A DNA stretch of 64,000 bases from Podarcis raffonei. Lineage: Eukaryota > Chordata > Lepidosauria > Squamata > Lacertidae. The DNA is taken from assembly GCF_027172205.1 (NCBI RefSeq), contig NC_070614.1, forward strand, positions 49,850,001-49,914,000. Reading direction: 5' to 3'. Within the stretch, counting starts at the first letter, position 1. Each line of letters begins with the position of its first letter. The notes below the pieces were generated by a model. The model saw only the letters and a list, made by a program, of their open reading frames with translations, searched no databases and was not told where the DNA came from. Position numbers and translations under genes: made by a program. Below, one piece after another: positions 1 to 12,100 of the stretch.

Positions 1-1690
1 ATTACACATATTGGGATGTCTGATGAGTTACATGACGTGAGTCCTTGCTCACCAAACAGCCATGTGAGTCTGTTACAGCAAATAATTCCGCCTGCTGGTT
101 ATCAGATATGGTGGGTTGTTGTTGTTGTTTTAACTGGTGCTCAGTGTTATAGTTTTAATTTCCCCCCTCTTCTTTACATTCCTATATGTGGGTTACAGTT
201 GGTAGAATCACCCCCTCTGTTCTGAATACACTTTGCCTACATTTCAGGGAATTAACATGTGCAAATGATTAATGGGGTTTTATATTTCTTCCCCTCCATC
301 CCTGGTAGAAGTGACAGTTTTTCAGGGGGGTGTTGGGGAAAGTGAGCAAGGAGGGCAGAAAAGAAGGAAAATTAGGTATGGCTACACTTTTACTGGTGGA
401 ATTTCAACCAGAAGTGAGGCAGCAACTGGAAAGAAACTTGGAGTGTGAGCTCGCTATTTGACTGCAGCTTAATTTTTTATTTTTTAACACACACCCAATC
501 AAATCAAATGCACATTATTCTGTTAATAACAAACATGAATGAGAATAAAAATATCAACAAATAAATGGAAGTGAGCATTTTAAATCAATGGCCTGTGCAA
601 GGTCCCATGTTAACGGAGAATATTCAGTAGGTTGGTGTGTATCTATGTACGATGAATTTTCAAAGTGTGTTGCAGACACGTCCACAACACCAACATCAAA
701 CCAGTATGAAATGCTGAGTTGGTAGCTGCAGTATTATTGACGTGGCACAGAACACGTCAGGCACACTTTTATAATTAAACAAAATTAACAACACATTATT
801 CTAAAATATAAGGCACGACAGGGTGAACACTATACTTCAGCTTCTTAAAAGACTTATATTTTCTGCAGTAAGGTTACTGTATCTTTAAATGACAATTGCA
901 GAGGTTTACATAAGGCCGGCTGATAAAACTTGGTTCCTAGCCCTGTTTAACTTGCAAGCCAATTTCCCTTGGGCCGTGGGTGGGGTACAAATAAATTATG
1001 ATGATGATGATGTTAGCCTCAATCCATATCGATCCTGCAGTATCTTGAGAAATACTTGTTTGACGCGCTGTCCCTCAAACCGGGTCACATCCAATTGAGA
1101 ACGAACGCTGTGTTCACTTTGCAGGTAAGCGGAGGTGTGTACATCCGAGGCAGCTGCTGAGCATGCCCAGAATGAATTTCATATCCAGTGTGCAAGGCAG
1201 TGTACAAATGAGAGTCAACCTTGCTGTGTTTTAAGCTGCTGCCATGTACACAGCCATAGTCTGAATACAGCACCATCAGTATTTGTGGTGCTTTAAGGAG
1301 CACAAGAGGGCAAGGTCCCTGCCCTGAAGAGCTTACAATTTAAAAGTTGAGATAGGGGGCCAATATATGAAGGGAACAGGGAAGGAAGTAGCCAATGGCT
1401 GGGGCACGGAGTGGTAGGGTTTTTAGCTGAAAGCGTCACTAGGCTTGTGCACAGAGTTTGGCAGGATTCCAAAGGAGTTAGAGCATTCACACGTGCAGGT
1501 AACGCGTGAATACGTTTTGTGGGTCAAGAGATACTTAAGGCGCACAAGAGGAGCAGCACATTTTGCATGAGGGCAGGGCAACAAAAGGCTCTGATTAAAG
1601 ACGGGGGTAGCCGGTCTACAAACCGAAGCTATTTGATTTTGAAACACCTGTGTTTACACTATAGAACTCGTAACCTGCCTTAGCAACGTC
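1..1690. other. Stretch with no recognisable gene
   Basis: AT-rich to mixed sequence. I see no exon with plausible splice sites, no clear transposon ends and no tRNA. Only short open frames occur. In human the gene upstream of DCAF11 is PCK2, but none of its coding sequence is recognisable here. A short ATG microsatellite lies near 1000-1011. Confidence 0.5.
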
Positions 1691-1699
1691 AATCATTTC

Positions 1700-2640
1700 A
1701 CCACTGTCCAATCAGAGAGTAAGCCACTGCCCCGCCCCCCAGGAGCCCGCCTCTAACCCGAGACGTCAATCATCCTGCTCTGACGATGATGGCGGAGGTT
1801 ACGCAACTAGCCCGAGCAATCGATCAAGCTACCGGGAACCAATCCGAGAGCGCCCCTTCGGCCAGCTGCCCGCCTTTCTTACGAGTCATCCGCTTGCTCT
1901 GTCCAATCGGCGGCTCATTCACCTTATTGCCTAGTTTATCGCTTAACGGTTCTTTCCCTGCCCCTCGTCTTAAGCGAGGAAGGAGCCTCAGCAGCCAATC
2001 AAGGAAGAGCAAGTCTTTTTAAAGCCCCGCACTCTAACCCACGTGGGGTGGTGAACGGTGGCCAATCAATTCTCAGCCGGCGCGGCCCGCCCTATCTCAC
2101 TTCTCCACTCCGGTTAGAGGCGGCTGTCGCCTTAAGATGTAAACAAGGCCTCGCGCAGCGGCCGTTAGAGGGTGAGGAGGGCCTCGCGCTCCCGGAAAAG
2201 GTGGGGGGGCAGGCTTTTGATTGGACAAGGTGGGCGCGCGACGGTCGCGCGGGGAGGGGGGGGAGCAGTTCGGTAAGAGCCAAGGTTAAATGCGAAAGGC
2301 GTCCTGATTGGTTGGGACGAGAGGGCAGTTGGGACAGAACGTTGCAGGGGGTGGCGGCGGCGGCGGCAACTGAGCAAGAGTGTCCCTGCTCTATGGCGTC
2401 TGTTGATTGGAGGAGCCGTGAGCAACGGCCGTGCCCATTGGTGGAGAGGACTCAGGTGTCTGAAAAAAGTACTTTAATGGGTTCAGCAGGTCTATGAGCC
2501 CTTTATTGGTTGCCTTGGGCTGTGGTATAGTCACGTAGAGGACGGGGTGGGTGGCTGGCTGACGTCTAGATAAGGGCACCTCGATATGGGAGCTGAGGAG
2601 CCCTTTCAGTATTGGAGGCTGTGATTGGTGAAGATGAAAA
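1700..2640. promoter_or_regulatory. GC-rich promoter region of DCAF11 with CCAAT-box cluster
   Basis: A CpG-rich block upstream of DCAF11. I count CCAAT on the + strand at 1708, 1839, 1903, 1995 and 2062, then ATTGG (CCAAT on the - strand) at 2220, 2307, 2406, 2437, 2505, 2611 and 2624. CCAAT is the core of NF-Y sites. CRE-like GACGTCAAT lies near 1763. No TATA box is evident. The transcription start is probably in this block, with a spliced 5' UTR joining the exon that starts near 3070. The exact start cannot be read from sequence. Confidence 0.6.
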
Positions 2641-2803
2641 GGGGGTGAATTTTTGGGGGGGGGCGTATGGCTATGGGAAGCAATGGGCACACCATGGAAA
2701 CAAATGAGGGGAATGTTTCGTTTCTGGATGGGGGTTAAAGTCTGCTATAGTGAGAAGCTGTGATACAATTTTAATTTTTTCTTTAGCAATACTTTTTTAA
2801 TAT

Positions 2804-2917
2804 TTAATGCTGTACTGTTTTTAACGTTTGATTGGGAGCCGCCCAGAGTGGCTGGGGAAACTCAGCCAGATGGGCGGGGTATAGATAATAAATTATTATT
2901 ATTATTATTATTATTAC
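2804..2917 (+). repeat. 3' tail of an L2-like LINE with ATT microsatellite
   Basis: Carries the phrase CAGAGTGGCTGGGG then GATGGGCGGGGTATA, followed by an (ATT)n run. The same tail recurs in both orientations across the window (13890, 28193, 31260, 42980, 56770, 60960). The full copy at 42660-43050 encodes a reverse-transcriptase C-terminal segment, which identifies the family as a CR1/L2-superfamily LINE. Confidence 0.6.
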
Positions 2918-3142
2918 TTCTGAGTGAGGATAGATTTGATTGGTAAGAGGCAGGGAATCCTTCATGCGAAGAAGAACCAACGCTGCTCTCTCTCCCGCTT
3001 CGCGCCCCCCCCCCCCCCGGTACTGCGTACAAAGTTCTGCAATTAGTGGCTCAGGATTTTCCTTTTCAGGAAGGACTTGCTCCCTCCGTTTGGTTCCTGA
3101 GCTCCAGGAAGTGAAGAACACACCGGACACAAACCGTGAAGA

Positions 3143-3151
3143 ATGCCTTAA
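3143..3151 (+). promoter_or_regulatory. Minimal upstream ORF (Met-Pro-stop) before DCAF11 start
   Basis: ATG CCT TAA ends three bases before the DCAF11 start codon at 3155, in the same reading frame. It lies in the 5' UTR part of the exon whose probable acceptor is the CCTTTTCAG ending at 3069. A two-codon uORF so close to the start could lower or tune initiation, but no functional evidence is available from sequence. Confidence 0.5.
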
Positions 3152-3154
3152 GAC

Positions 3155-6100
3155 ATGGGCTCCCGCAGTAGTAGCAACGCTGGCTCGGGGGGCCGGGATA
3201 ACCAGGGGAGCTGGTCTCGAAGGGACTCGGGGATACTGCGCAGCGAGGAAGAGGACGACGAGGATGTGGATCTGGCCCAGGTATTGGCATATCTACTGCG
3301 CAGGTAACTCACACCCCCGCCCCACTTTTTAGTCAAATTAGGGATATGAGGGATGCCTCTGGCAGCGGATGCTGTTTCAGACTCGTGCAGAATCTCAAGG
3401 CAGGAAGAGGAAGGGAATTAGTTATGCCTTTTCTGTCTGGTCCATTAATCTGGACAAAGATAACTCAGTCCTCTCAGTAAGTGGAATCTGCTGGCGTGGA
3501 GACTCATGAGGCCCTACTGGAAAATCCAGTCTCAGCTGATTTCTCACAGAGCTAGGATTTTGAAGATATGTGTGTCGGGGAATGAATTCATGCATGGATT
3601 CAATGAGATGGGATGATGATTAAGGATCCAGAGAGCATAACTGAGTGTACAGACTTCCTTGACGCTTTGTTAAAAAACACAGAAGCCAAATAGTTTGGAA
3701 GTGTGGAAATAAGGGTCACAGTCCAGGTTTATGTTTTACAAATCAGCCGGGATGCGGTCTCAGTTGTAAGGGGGTCGTACCAGAATTTAGCTGTGTATTG
3801 CTGGATCTCATCATGTGCCATGGCTGCTTTTCTAACAGTAGAGGGGCTTTTGTATTTTCTTGTGCAGAAGTTGTTCAGGGCCATACTTCTTCGTATGCTC
3901 ATGACGTTAAAATTCTCAGTTGTCTACCTATTGCGCAGGATGAGATATCCAAAGTTTTGACGCATAACATCATAGTTTTAGAAATTTATTCAAGAAAAGT
4001 GAAGATTTCCTCATCTGTGGCTTCTTTATCCCTGTTTCTGATGTCACCTTAGGTAGGCCACAAAACACTTTGGAATACTTTAAAAATATTTATAGCCAAC
4101 TCTACACTAAATATTCTGGTTGGCTTTGGCCAGCTATGCATATACAAAAGAGATTCCTGATACTGTTTTGATAGCAAGTTTTTTGCGTGGTTAAGACAAA
4201 AAGAGATTGTGAAGTGCTCCAAAAGTACCCCTCTAAAATAGGTGAATGAATTGGCAGTAAAATTCACTGCACACAAGTATAAGTGATGCACGTTGGGGCA
4301 AAAAATCACATCTTCACATATACAGTTAGGAAGTTTGAGCTTCCGGTGACAGTGGGTCGTAGTGGATAGTTTGGTGAAAACGTTGGCCCAGAGTGTGACT
4401 GCTGTGAAAAAGGCGATTGCATGTTAGGGATTGTTTGGAAAGGAATTGAAAATAAGGCTGCCAATAACTGTAATGACCACTCTTAGAATTCTGTGTACAG
4501 TTCGCTCACCTCAGAAAGGATACTGTAGAGCTGGAAAAGCTTCAGAAAGGGGCAAGTAAAGTGATTCTGGAGTTGGAGCAATTCACCTGTGAGGAAAAGT
4601 TGCAACACTTGGGGTTTTTTTAGTTTAGAAGGAAGAAAAGCAAGTAACCAAGCTGGGGACATGGTAGATGCGTATACAATTATGTCTGGTGTGATGAATA
4701 ATACTACAATCCAGAGGCATCCAATGAACTGAATGTCAGAAGATTCAGGGCAAACAACTTCTTCACGATTACCGTATTTTTCGCTCTATAGGACGCACTT
4801 TTTCCCCTCCAAAAATGAAGGGGAAATGTGTGTGCATCCTATGGGGCGAATGCAGGCTTTCGCTGAAGGCTGGAGAGCGAGAGGGGTCAGTGCGCACCGA
4901 CCCCTCTCGCTCTCCAGGCTTCAGGAGAGCCCCAGCGCCAGCCCCACAAGGTCGGGGGACAGAGGGAGGCGGAACGCCGCCATCCCGCTGTCTCCCGAAG
5001 TGGTTTGGACGCTGACGGCGGGGAGACCCCGCCACCAGCCCCGCAAGCTCCGGGGACAGCTGGGAGGCGCAGCGCGTCTTCCCGCTGTCCCCGGACCTGA
5101 TCTGAAGGCGGGCGGCGGGGAGAAGAGCGCTTCTCCCCGCTGCCTGCCCCGCAAGCTCCGGGGACAGCTGGGAGGCGCAGCGTGTCTTCCCGCTGTCCCC
5201 GGACCTGATCTGAAGGCGGGCGGCGGGGAGAAGAGCGCTTCTCCCCGCTGCCAGCCCCGCAAGCTCCGGGGACAGCTGGGAGGCGCAGCGCGTCTTCCCG
5301 CTGTCCCCGGACCTGGTCTGAAGGCAGGCGGTGGGGAGAAGAGCGCTTCTGCCCGCTGCCTGCCCCGCAAGCTCCGGGGACAGCTTGGAGGCGCAGCGCG
5401 TCTTCCCGCTGTCCCCGGACCTGGTCTGAAGGCTGGCTGCGGGGAGAAGAGCGCTTCTCCCCGCTGCCGGCCCCACAAGCGCCTGGGAGGGGGAAATAAA
5501 TTTTTTTTTCTTTATTTCCCCCCCAAAAAACTTGGTGCGTCCTATGGGGCGAAAAATACGGTATGTAATTCTGTCCCACAAGAGGCAGTGCTGGTCACCA
5601 ATTTGTGTGGCTTTAAATGAATTTGAGGCTGTTAATGGCCACTAGCCTAAAGCCTGTGTTGTAGTACTACTTTGGGAGGCCTTGTGCCTCTGAATACCAG
5701 TTGCTGGAAACCGCAGGAGGTGAGGATGCTGTTGGGCTCAAGTTCTGCTTGTGGGTTTCCCATTGGGGCATCTGGTTGGCCATTGTAAGAACAGGATGCT
5801 GGACTAGATGGGCCTTTGGTGTGATCCAACAGGGCACTTCTTATGTTCTCATGCCAGTCTTGTTTCCTGAACTTTTTAGCCTTTGGATTGTTTTTGGATC
5901 CTGTCATCTACTCAAGATTGACCCTATCGTTGGACAGTGATGTAGGAGCCTTAGTTAGCAGGATATTCTCTCCATAGTTTATGTTTAAAATTTGCATCTC
6001 TGTTCCCATCTCTCTTAGTTGGTGCACCCTAAGCTGATCCTGAGCTGGGTAGGCATCAGTTGAAATTATTCCTTGGCTGTTGTATTAAAACTTCAGAAGC

Positions 6101-9100
6101 TGCTCGCGGGCACCTTCAGAGAACAGGAAACAAATAAATTTGGGGACTGCCTCTCTCCATTCCCTCTCTGTGAGTTGTGATGTGGGGAGGGGCAAAACGG
6201 ATTTGTAATTCCTAAAACTTCCAATTTTTCTCTCCAGAGGACAATTTCACTTGATGCAGGGCGGGGGAGCAGCCAGTGTCCGTCTGGTCCAGACACTCTC
6301 GGACTCGGACGACGACAATGACAGTGCCTGGGAAGGGCGACTTGGAAATCACTACAAACCTCCAGGTACTGGCCGGTAACTTGTTTTAACGTAAGAGAGC
6401 CTGAGGAAAATGTGAGGGTGCCATCTGAGTTTATCGGGCAATTGGGGGTCTCGTTCTCAACCTGTCCGATCTTCCTCTCTTTCTTTTACTTGCAGTGGAT
6501 TTGACGCCAGACACTCACGACCTGGAGTGCAACGAGATCAAAACACACATCCAGTTGGCAACAGGCAGGCTGGGCTCGGGACAGACTGAGCATAGCATCC
6601 CTCGACTGCTTTGCAAGGTGCCTGTTCGCTTCTTGGGGGTGCCAATATTAGGCTAGGAAAACAAGAGGTTCTCGTAGCTTAAAGACGCAGAGATCCACTT
6701 GAGGGTGGGGCTGTCTGGAGAGCAGATCTTTCAGTGTATGAAAACTGCAGGCAGAGCCTTGTTGAATTATTTACTCCTTTTCTTTTCCTTCCTTCCTTCC
6801 TTCCTTCCTTCCTTCCTTCCTTCCACCGCAGAGGGAGCGTGGCCTCTGCCACAACAGCAGCTTTTCTCGTGGGGAATGCTCCCGAGTGGCGTCACAGTGA
6901 GTATTTGGAAGAGAAGGCCTGGGGAGGTGGGTGAGAGGATGATTTTAGGGGAAGAACCCTTTAATAACTCAGACTTTCCTCTTCTTCCAGCTTTCTCCCC
7001 AACCACTTGTCCTTCACCGATTCCTACTCCCAGAAGGCGTTCTGTGGGATTTATTCCCGCGATGGAAAGCTTTTTATGTCTGCTTGTCAAGGTACTTCGT
7101 AACACATCATAGTATTTGGCTTTTTTGTTGTATCGACGCATACCGTATTATTGTCATATACAGGATAATAAGAAGGCAAAATAACATAAATGTAAGACAT
7201 ATGTAAATTTATATTAGTGTAGCAGTTGGTTTTTAAACAACCAGATCAGCTTCCGTCCTTGGCACTGAGGGCATCCTGGAATTCTCTTGTCTTGAAATTT
7301 CCTGTAGCGCAAGTGTTTGATGATTTCTTTGCATTTTGGGAAACAGACAAGTGGCATTGTGGGTGGGCCCTGCTGCAAAACCTCTTAGTCCTTCGTAAGA
7401 TCCTGTGGAGCTTCTAATCCCCAGATCCCCAAGCGTAGCGTGATTTATTTATTCATGCAAAAACACCATTGCTGCTTAGTTAGTATTGCTGTTCCAAGGA
7501 AGAAGAAAAGAAATCTTCTTATCCCATTGGAAAGGACAGTGTCGAATGTCCTAGTAGTTGGGTCCTTCAGATGGGTTATCTGGATGATTTGCATTTTTAC
7601 AGGGGTGCCCCCCCCATCTCTTAAAAGGTAAAGGTAAAGGTACCCCTGCCCGTACGGGCCAGTCGTGTCCGACTCTAGGGTTGTGCGCCAATCTCACTTA
7701 AGAGGCCGGGGGCCAGCGCTGTCTGGAGACACTTCCGGGTCACGTGGCCAGCGTGACGAAGCTGCAGCTGGCAAGCCAGCACCAGCGCAGCACATGGAAA
7801 CACCGTTTACCTTCCCGCTATAAAGCGGTACCTATTTATCTACTTGCACTTAAGAGTGCTTTCGAACTGCTAGGTGGGCAGGAGCTGGGACCGAAAGACG
7901 GGAGCTCACCCCGCCGCGGGGATTCGAACCGCCGACCATACGATCGGCAAGCCCTACCAGATTCCTGTTGCCAAGATCAAAGGCTTAAAAGGCTGCGTTC
8001 TGTTTTCCAACAGCAGCTGTAGCTCAACAAAGAAAGTCTTGCAAGGCACAACTGGGGAAAGTGTGTCCCTTCCGCCACTTTAGGTTGGGCTACAACTCCC
8101 ATCATCCCTGACCAGACACCATGCTGGCGGCTGCTGGGAGGCGAAGTCCTGGGGGGTTCCACAGGTTTCCCATCCCTGATGCAAGCTTAACACCTTGGTG
8201 ATTTTGCCTCTGTGTTAAAGGTCCTAGTAGATGAGGACACATTGATACATGGCACAATTAGCACGCTTGCCTCTTTCTCTGTTCCTTTTCCCATGCTTCC
8301 ACCCCCCCCCTTCAGATCAGACAATCCGCTTATATGACTGCACTTACGGAGGCTTCCGGAAGTTCCGGAGCATCAAAGCCCGGGACGTAGGCTGGAGTGT
8401 CCTGGATGTTGCCTTCACTCCCGACGGAGCCCATTTCCTCTACTCCAGCTGGTCAGATTACAGTGAGTGGGGTTGGCTTCTGGGAAGGGTGGGGGGGTGT
8501 CACATGACAGTCCTTGACCCCGCAGGAACTGTTAACTCTGATGCCCTTGACCTTCCCTCCCCCTCTCCTTACAGTTCACATCTGCAACATCTATGGCGAA
8601 TGTGATACCCACACAGCACTGGATCTGAGGTAAGGAGGGCACCCAGCAGCCACCCTATTTGACTAAACAGACTCCCGGAGTGATTTCTAACACTCTCCTC
8701 CTCTCCACAGGCCTGACGAGCGTCGCTTTGCCGTCTTTTCCCTCGCAGTCTCCTCCGATGGAAGGGAGGTGCTTGGCGGGTACGTTAGCCTTTTGCCCAG
8801 TCCCTTTACCCACAATGCATAGCACTGGTTAACATTTTATCCAGGGGTGTGGAACCTTTCTTTTTAAGAGCAAACAAACCTGCAGGGGGCCACATTCCTT
8901 TCTGGACAACCTTCCAAGGGCCACTTGCCACCTGCAGATGGGGCTAGAGGCAAACAGCAACGAAGCGGCAACTGTTACCTTTGTACAGCAGGCTACTTAA
9001 ACTCCAACATCCCACATTCAAGAAGACATTCCAGTCAGGAGCAAAGCACTTTGGTGGTGGTGGGGAATTAGGGCCATGAGGGGTGGCTTTCTGAGGGCCA

Positions 9101-12100
9101 GATAGAGAGTCCAGGGGCCACATTTGGCCGTTGTGCCTGAAGTTCCCTACCCGTGACATTGTCTAAGGCGACACCTGGACTTTGCCTAGGCAGACAAGAT
9201 TTGGGTTCTTCTAAAACGCAGATCTTCTGCCCTCTCTCCCATCCCTTATTTATTTATTTCTGCTATTTACGTACCATTTAATTGGCAAAGTTTCTAAGCG
9301 GTGTACAGAAAAAAATATTAAAACGCATATAGTGGGTAAAATCAATTAAAAGTAAATGTAAAAAAAACCCCGAGGAAACTTCTTGAAAATTCCTTCCGGT
9401 ATAGAAACATCTCTGTCATGTGCCTGAAGCTTAGCAGGGTGGGGAGGGCTGTCTGATACTGGTCTTTTTGGCCAAGAGGATTCTGGGCTTGCTGTGCCAT
9501 GTGGCCTCTGTGGAGCGAAAGGCAAGGCGGTGAAGCCCCTCCCATCAGCCTGGCTGGGGCCAGCTGCCCCCCCCTTCCCTGTCAGTGCCAAAGGAAGCAA
9601 CACGGACCCAAGTTGTGCAATGTTTCATTTTGTAAGCTGCCTTGGGGGCTTTTTAAAAGGTGAAAGTCAGGGTAGAAATACTCCAATTCAAGGGTGAAGT
9701 GTTGGAAATGCTTTCAGAGACATGCCTTTCTCCTGTCAAGGTGCTGCCTTAGGGTCCATTGACCGGTGTGGCTTCAGTGTCCACCCCCACCCCTCCTTCC
9801 TTGTGTTTATGTCTGTTCTTCCACCCACTCAGTTTTGGTTTTAAACCTAGGGCCAACTATGGCTGTGTCTACGTGTACGACATGGAGCAGAATAAGCGGA
9901 CGCTCAAGGTACTTACGTTTTGGACCCTGCCACTCCTCTGCCGGGCCCCTCTGTTCCGTGCCTCTGGCCTCACCCACTTCCTGTTCCTCTCTCCCTGGGT
10001 TTTAGAAAGTGTGGCTGTTATATTTGTGTGTGTCTGTGCGCGTGCGCGCGCACACACACACACACACACAGTGCCTTGTTTCCTTTCTGATTTCTCTCTG
10101 CAAATGGAAGAAAAGCCAAAGACGGTGAAATTAGAAGCAATTTCATAGTCATAATCATAGCAATAATTGCCCAATGACTTGAATGAACTTAAACGATAAG
10201 GATGAATACCAAGTCTATATTTATCCTTGAGCAAACCTAACAATATCTCCTCTCTGTGAATATGTGTTGTCCCTTTGCATTTCCACTCTAGTCCTTAGCC
10301 TAATGTTTCAGCCACTAATTCATTGCAGCTCCTTTCGTTGCTAGCAATAATCGTTTAGCTAGTGTTGGAAGGTTCTGGGCCATTTTGTAGCACATGGGAC
10401 AGTGGCGGTTCCATCCACGGTATCCCGATGCAGATAAAAGATTGAGGGGAGCAGTAAAGCAAAGCATCAGTCTGGCTGTCTGGAATTTTTCCGCCCCAAA
10501 GCCATAGGGATCCCTGGGATGTTGTAGATCAGCCCTTCCAAGCTGGGACTCTCCAGATGTTCTGGACTACAACTTCCACCAGTCCCCTTCCCCAGCAGTG
10601 TGGTTGTAGTTCAAAATATCTGGCGGACCCCAGCTTGGGGAAGACTGTTCTAGATGTCTTTCCTTGAGCGTCCCACTGCCCATTCTGCCTCATCCCCTTC
10701 CCCATTTCTCTGTAGCGTGCTGTGCTTCTCCAAGGTGGGCTGTGCTTGTGTGTGTCAGCGTGTGGTTCTGCTGCATCGCCATTGAGAATGGTTGCCTTGG
10801 TCAATCACATTCCGTGGATGCAGAAATGCACTAAATCAGGGGTGACCAACTCCCAAGAGACTGCAATCTACTCACAAGACTAGCAGTGATCTACCCCCTT
10901 TTGTGGAGTTCAGGTCAAAGTTGTTGAGCAATTTTTAGGAAGAAGGAAGGCCTGGTTTTAGGGGTTTGAAGTTGTTGAGTTTCTTTGGCGGGAGCCAGTG
11001 ATCTACCACAGACATCCTGTGATCTACCGGTAGATCATCTACCTGTTGAACGTGCCTGCACTAAATGACTTGGCTTCAGCTGAGCCTGGCGACAGCCAGC
11101 CCCCTAACAAAGGGGCTTGGTTCTTTGGGCAAGTTGCCATTTACCAGGCCAGACTGGTTGTCCATCTAGGTCAGCGTTTCCCACTTGGGCTGGCAGAAAG
11201 AGGGTCTTTCCTGTCGCTCCATCAACTGCTCCTTGTTTAAACCAGAGGTGCCAGGGTTTAAATTTGGGAAGCAGGTGCCCAGGCACCAAGCTCCCCTTGA
11301 GCCCAGGAGCTTTCGATCCCAGCTCTCCAGCTCTTGTCTCTCGCGGTACATTAAAATACCATGTCGGTGCCCCCACTGCATCCTAGTGCACACTGGGGCC
11401 TGGCATGACTCATCTCGCTTTATTGGCCGAGGGAGCCGGCGTACAGCTTCTGGGTCATGACTAAGCCGCTTCTGGCGAACCAGAGCAGCGCACAGAAATG
11501 CTGTTTACCTTCCCGCCGGAGTGGTACCTATTTGTCTACTTGCATTTTGATGTGCTTTCAAACTGCTAGGTTGGCAGGAGCAGGGACCGAGCAACGGGCG
11601 CTCACCCCGTTGCAGGGTTTCGAAACGCCGACCTTCTGATCGGCAAGTCCTGGGCTCTGTGATTTAACCCACAGCGCTACCCGCACCCCACTCCTAGCTC
11701 TCCCATGGAAAACCCTGCTCCTCCCTCTTGCGCTGAGTCCTCTGCCTTCCTCCAGATCGAGTCCCACGAAGACGACGTGAATGCCGTGGCCTTTGCCGAC
11801 ACCAGTTCCCACATCTTGTTCTCCGGGGGGGACGATGCCATCTGCAAAGTGTGGGACCGGCGCACCATGAGAGAGGATGACCCCCGGCCTGTGGGCATCC
11901 TGGCTGGTCATCAAGATGGCATCACCTTCATAGACAGCAAAGTAAGGCATCCCTTTCTCTCTCTATCATCGCAGAGGGCAGGAGGTGGAGTCTGATGGGA
12001 TTGGGAAGCTTAATTAGGCAAACAATCTTGAAACTTCTCCCCTCCCCCCCAAAAATTTCTTCGGGATCTCATTCGCAACATGTTCTGCATGATCTGCTTG

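Larger units (their letters stand above)
4490..5860 (+). mobile_element. CR1-superfamily LINE 3' part, split by a MITE
   Basis: Flanks 4490-4769 and 5564-5860 read as one element: a segment ending in AACAACTTCTTCACG before the MITE, then CCCACAAGAGGCAGTG and the tail GGATGCTGGACTAGATGGGCC after it. Related copies are at 35665-36080 and 32790-32905. The MITE at 4772-5561 interrupts it, so the LINE is the older insertion. It lies in DCAF11 intron 1, sense to the gene. Confidence 0.6.

Noticed and set aside
2048-2497. 149-codon frame in the CpG-rich block
   Set aside because: GC-driven open frame in promoter DNA with CCAAT boxes; no recognisable domain.
5038-5469. CRISPR-like regular repeats
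   Set aside because: Contiguous tandem units without unique spacers, in a vertebrate transposon.
4733-5620. Open frames of up to 295 codons on both strands
   Set aside because: They are created by a 108-bp, stop-poor tandem hairpin array within a MITE; no homology or codon signal.
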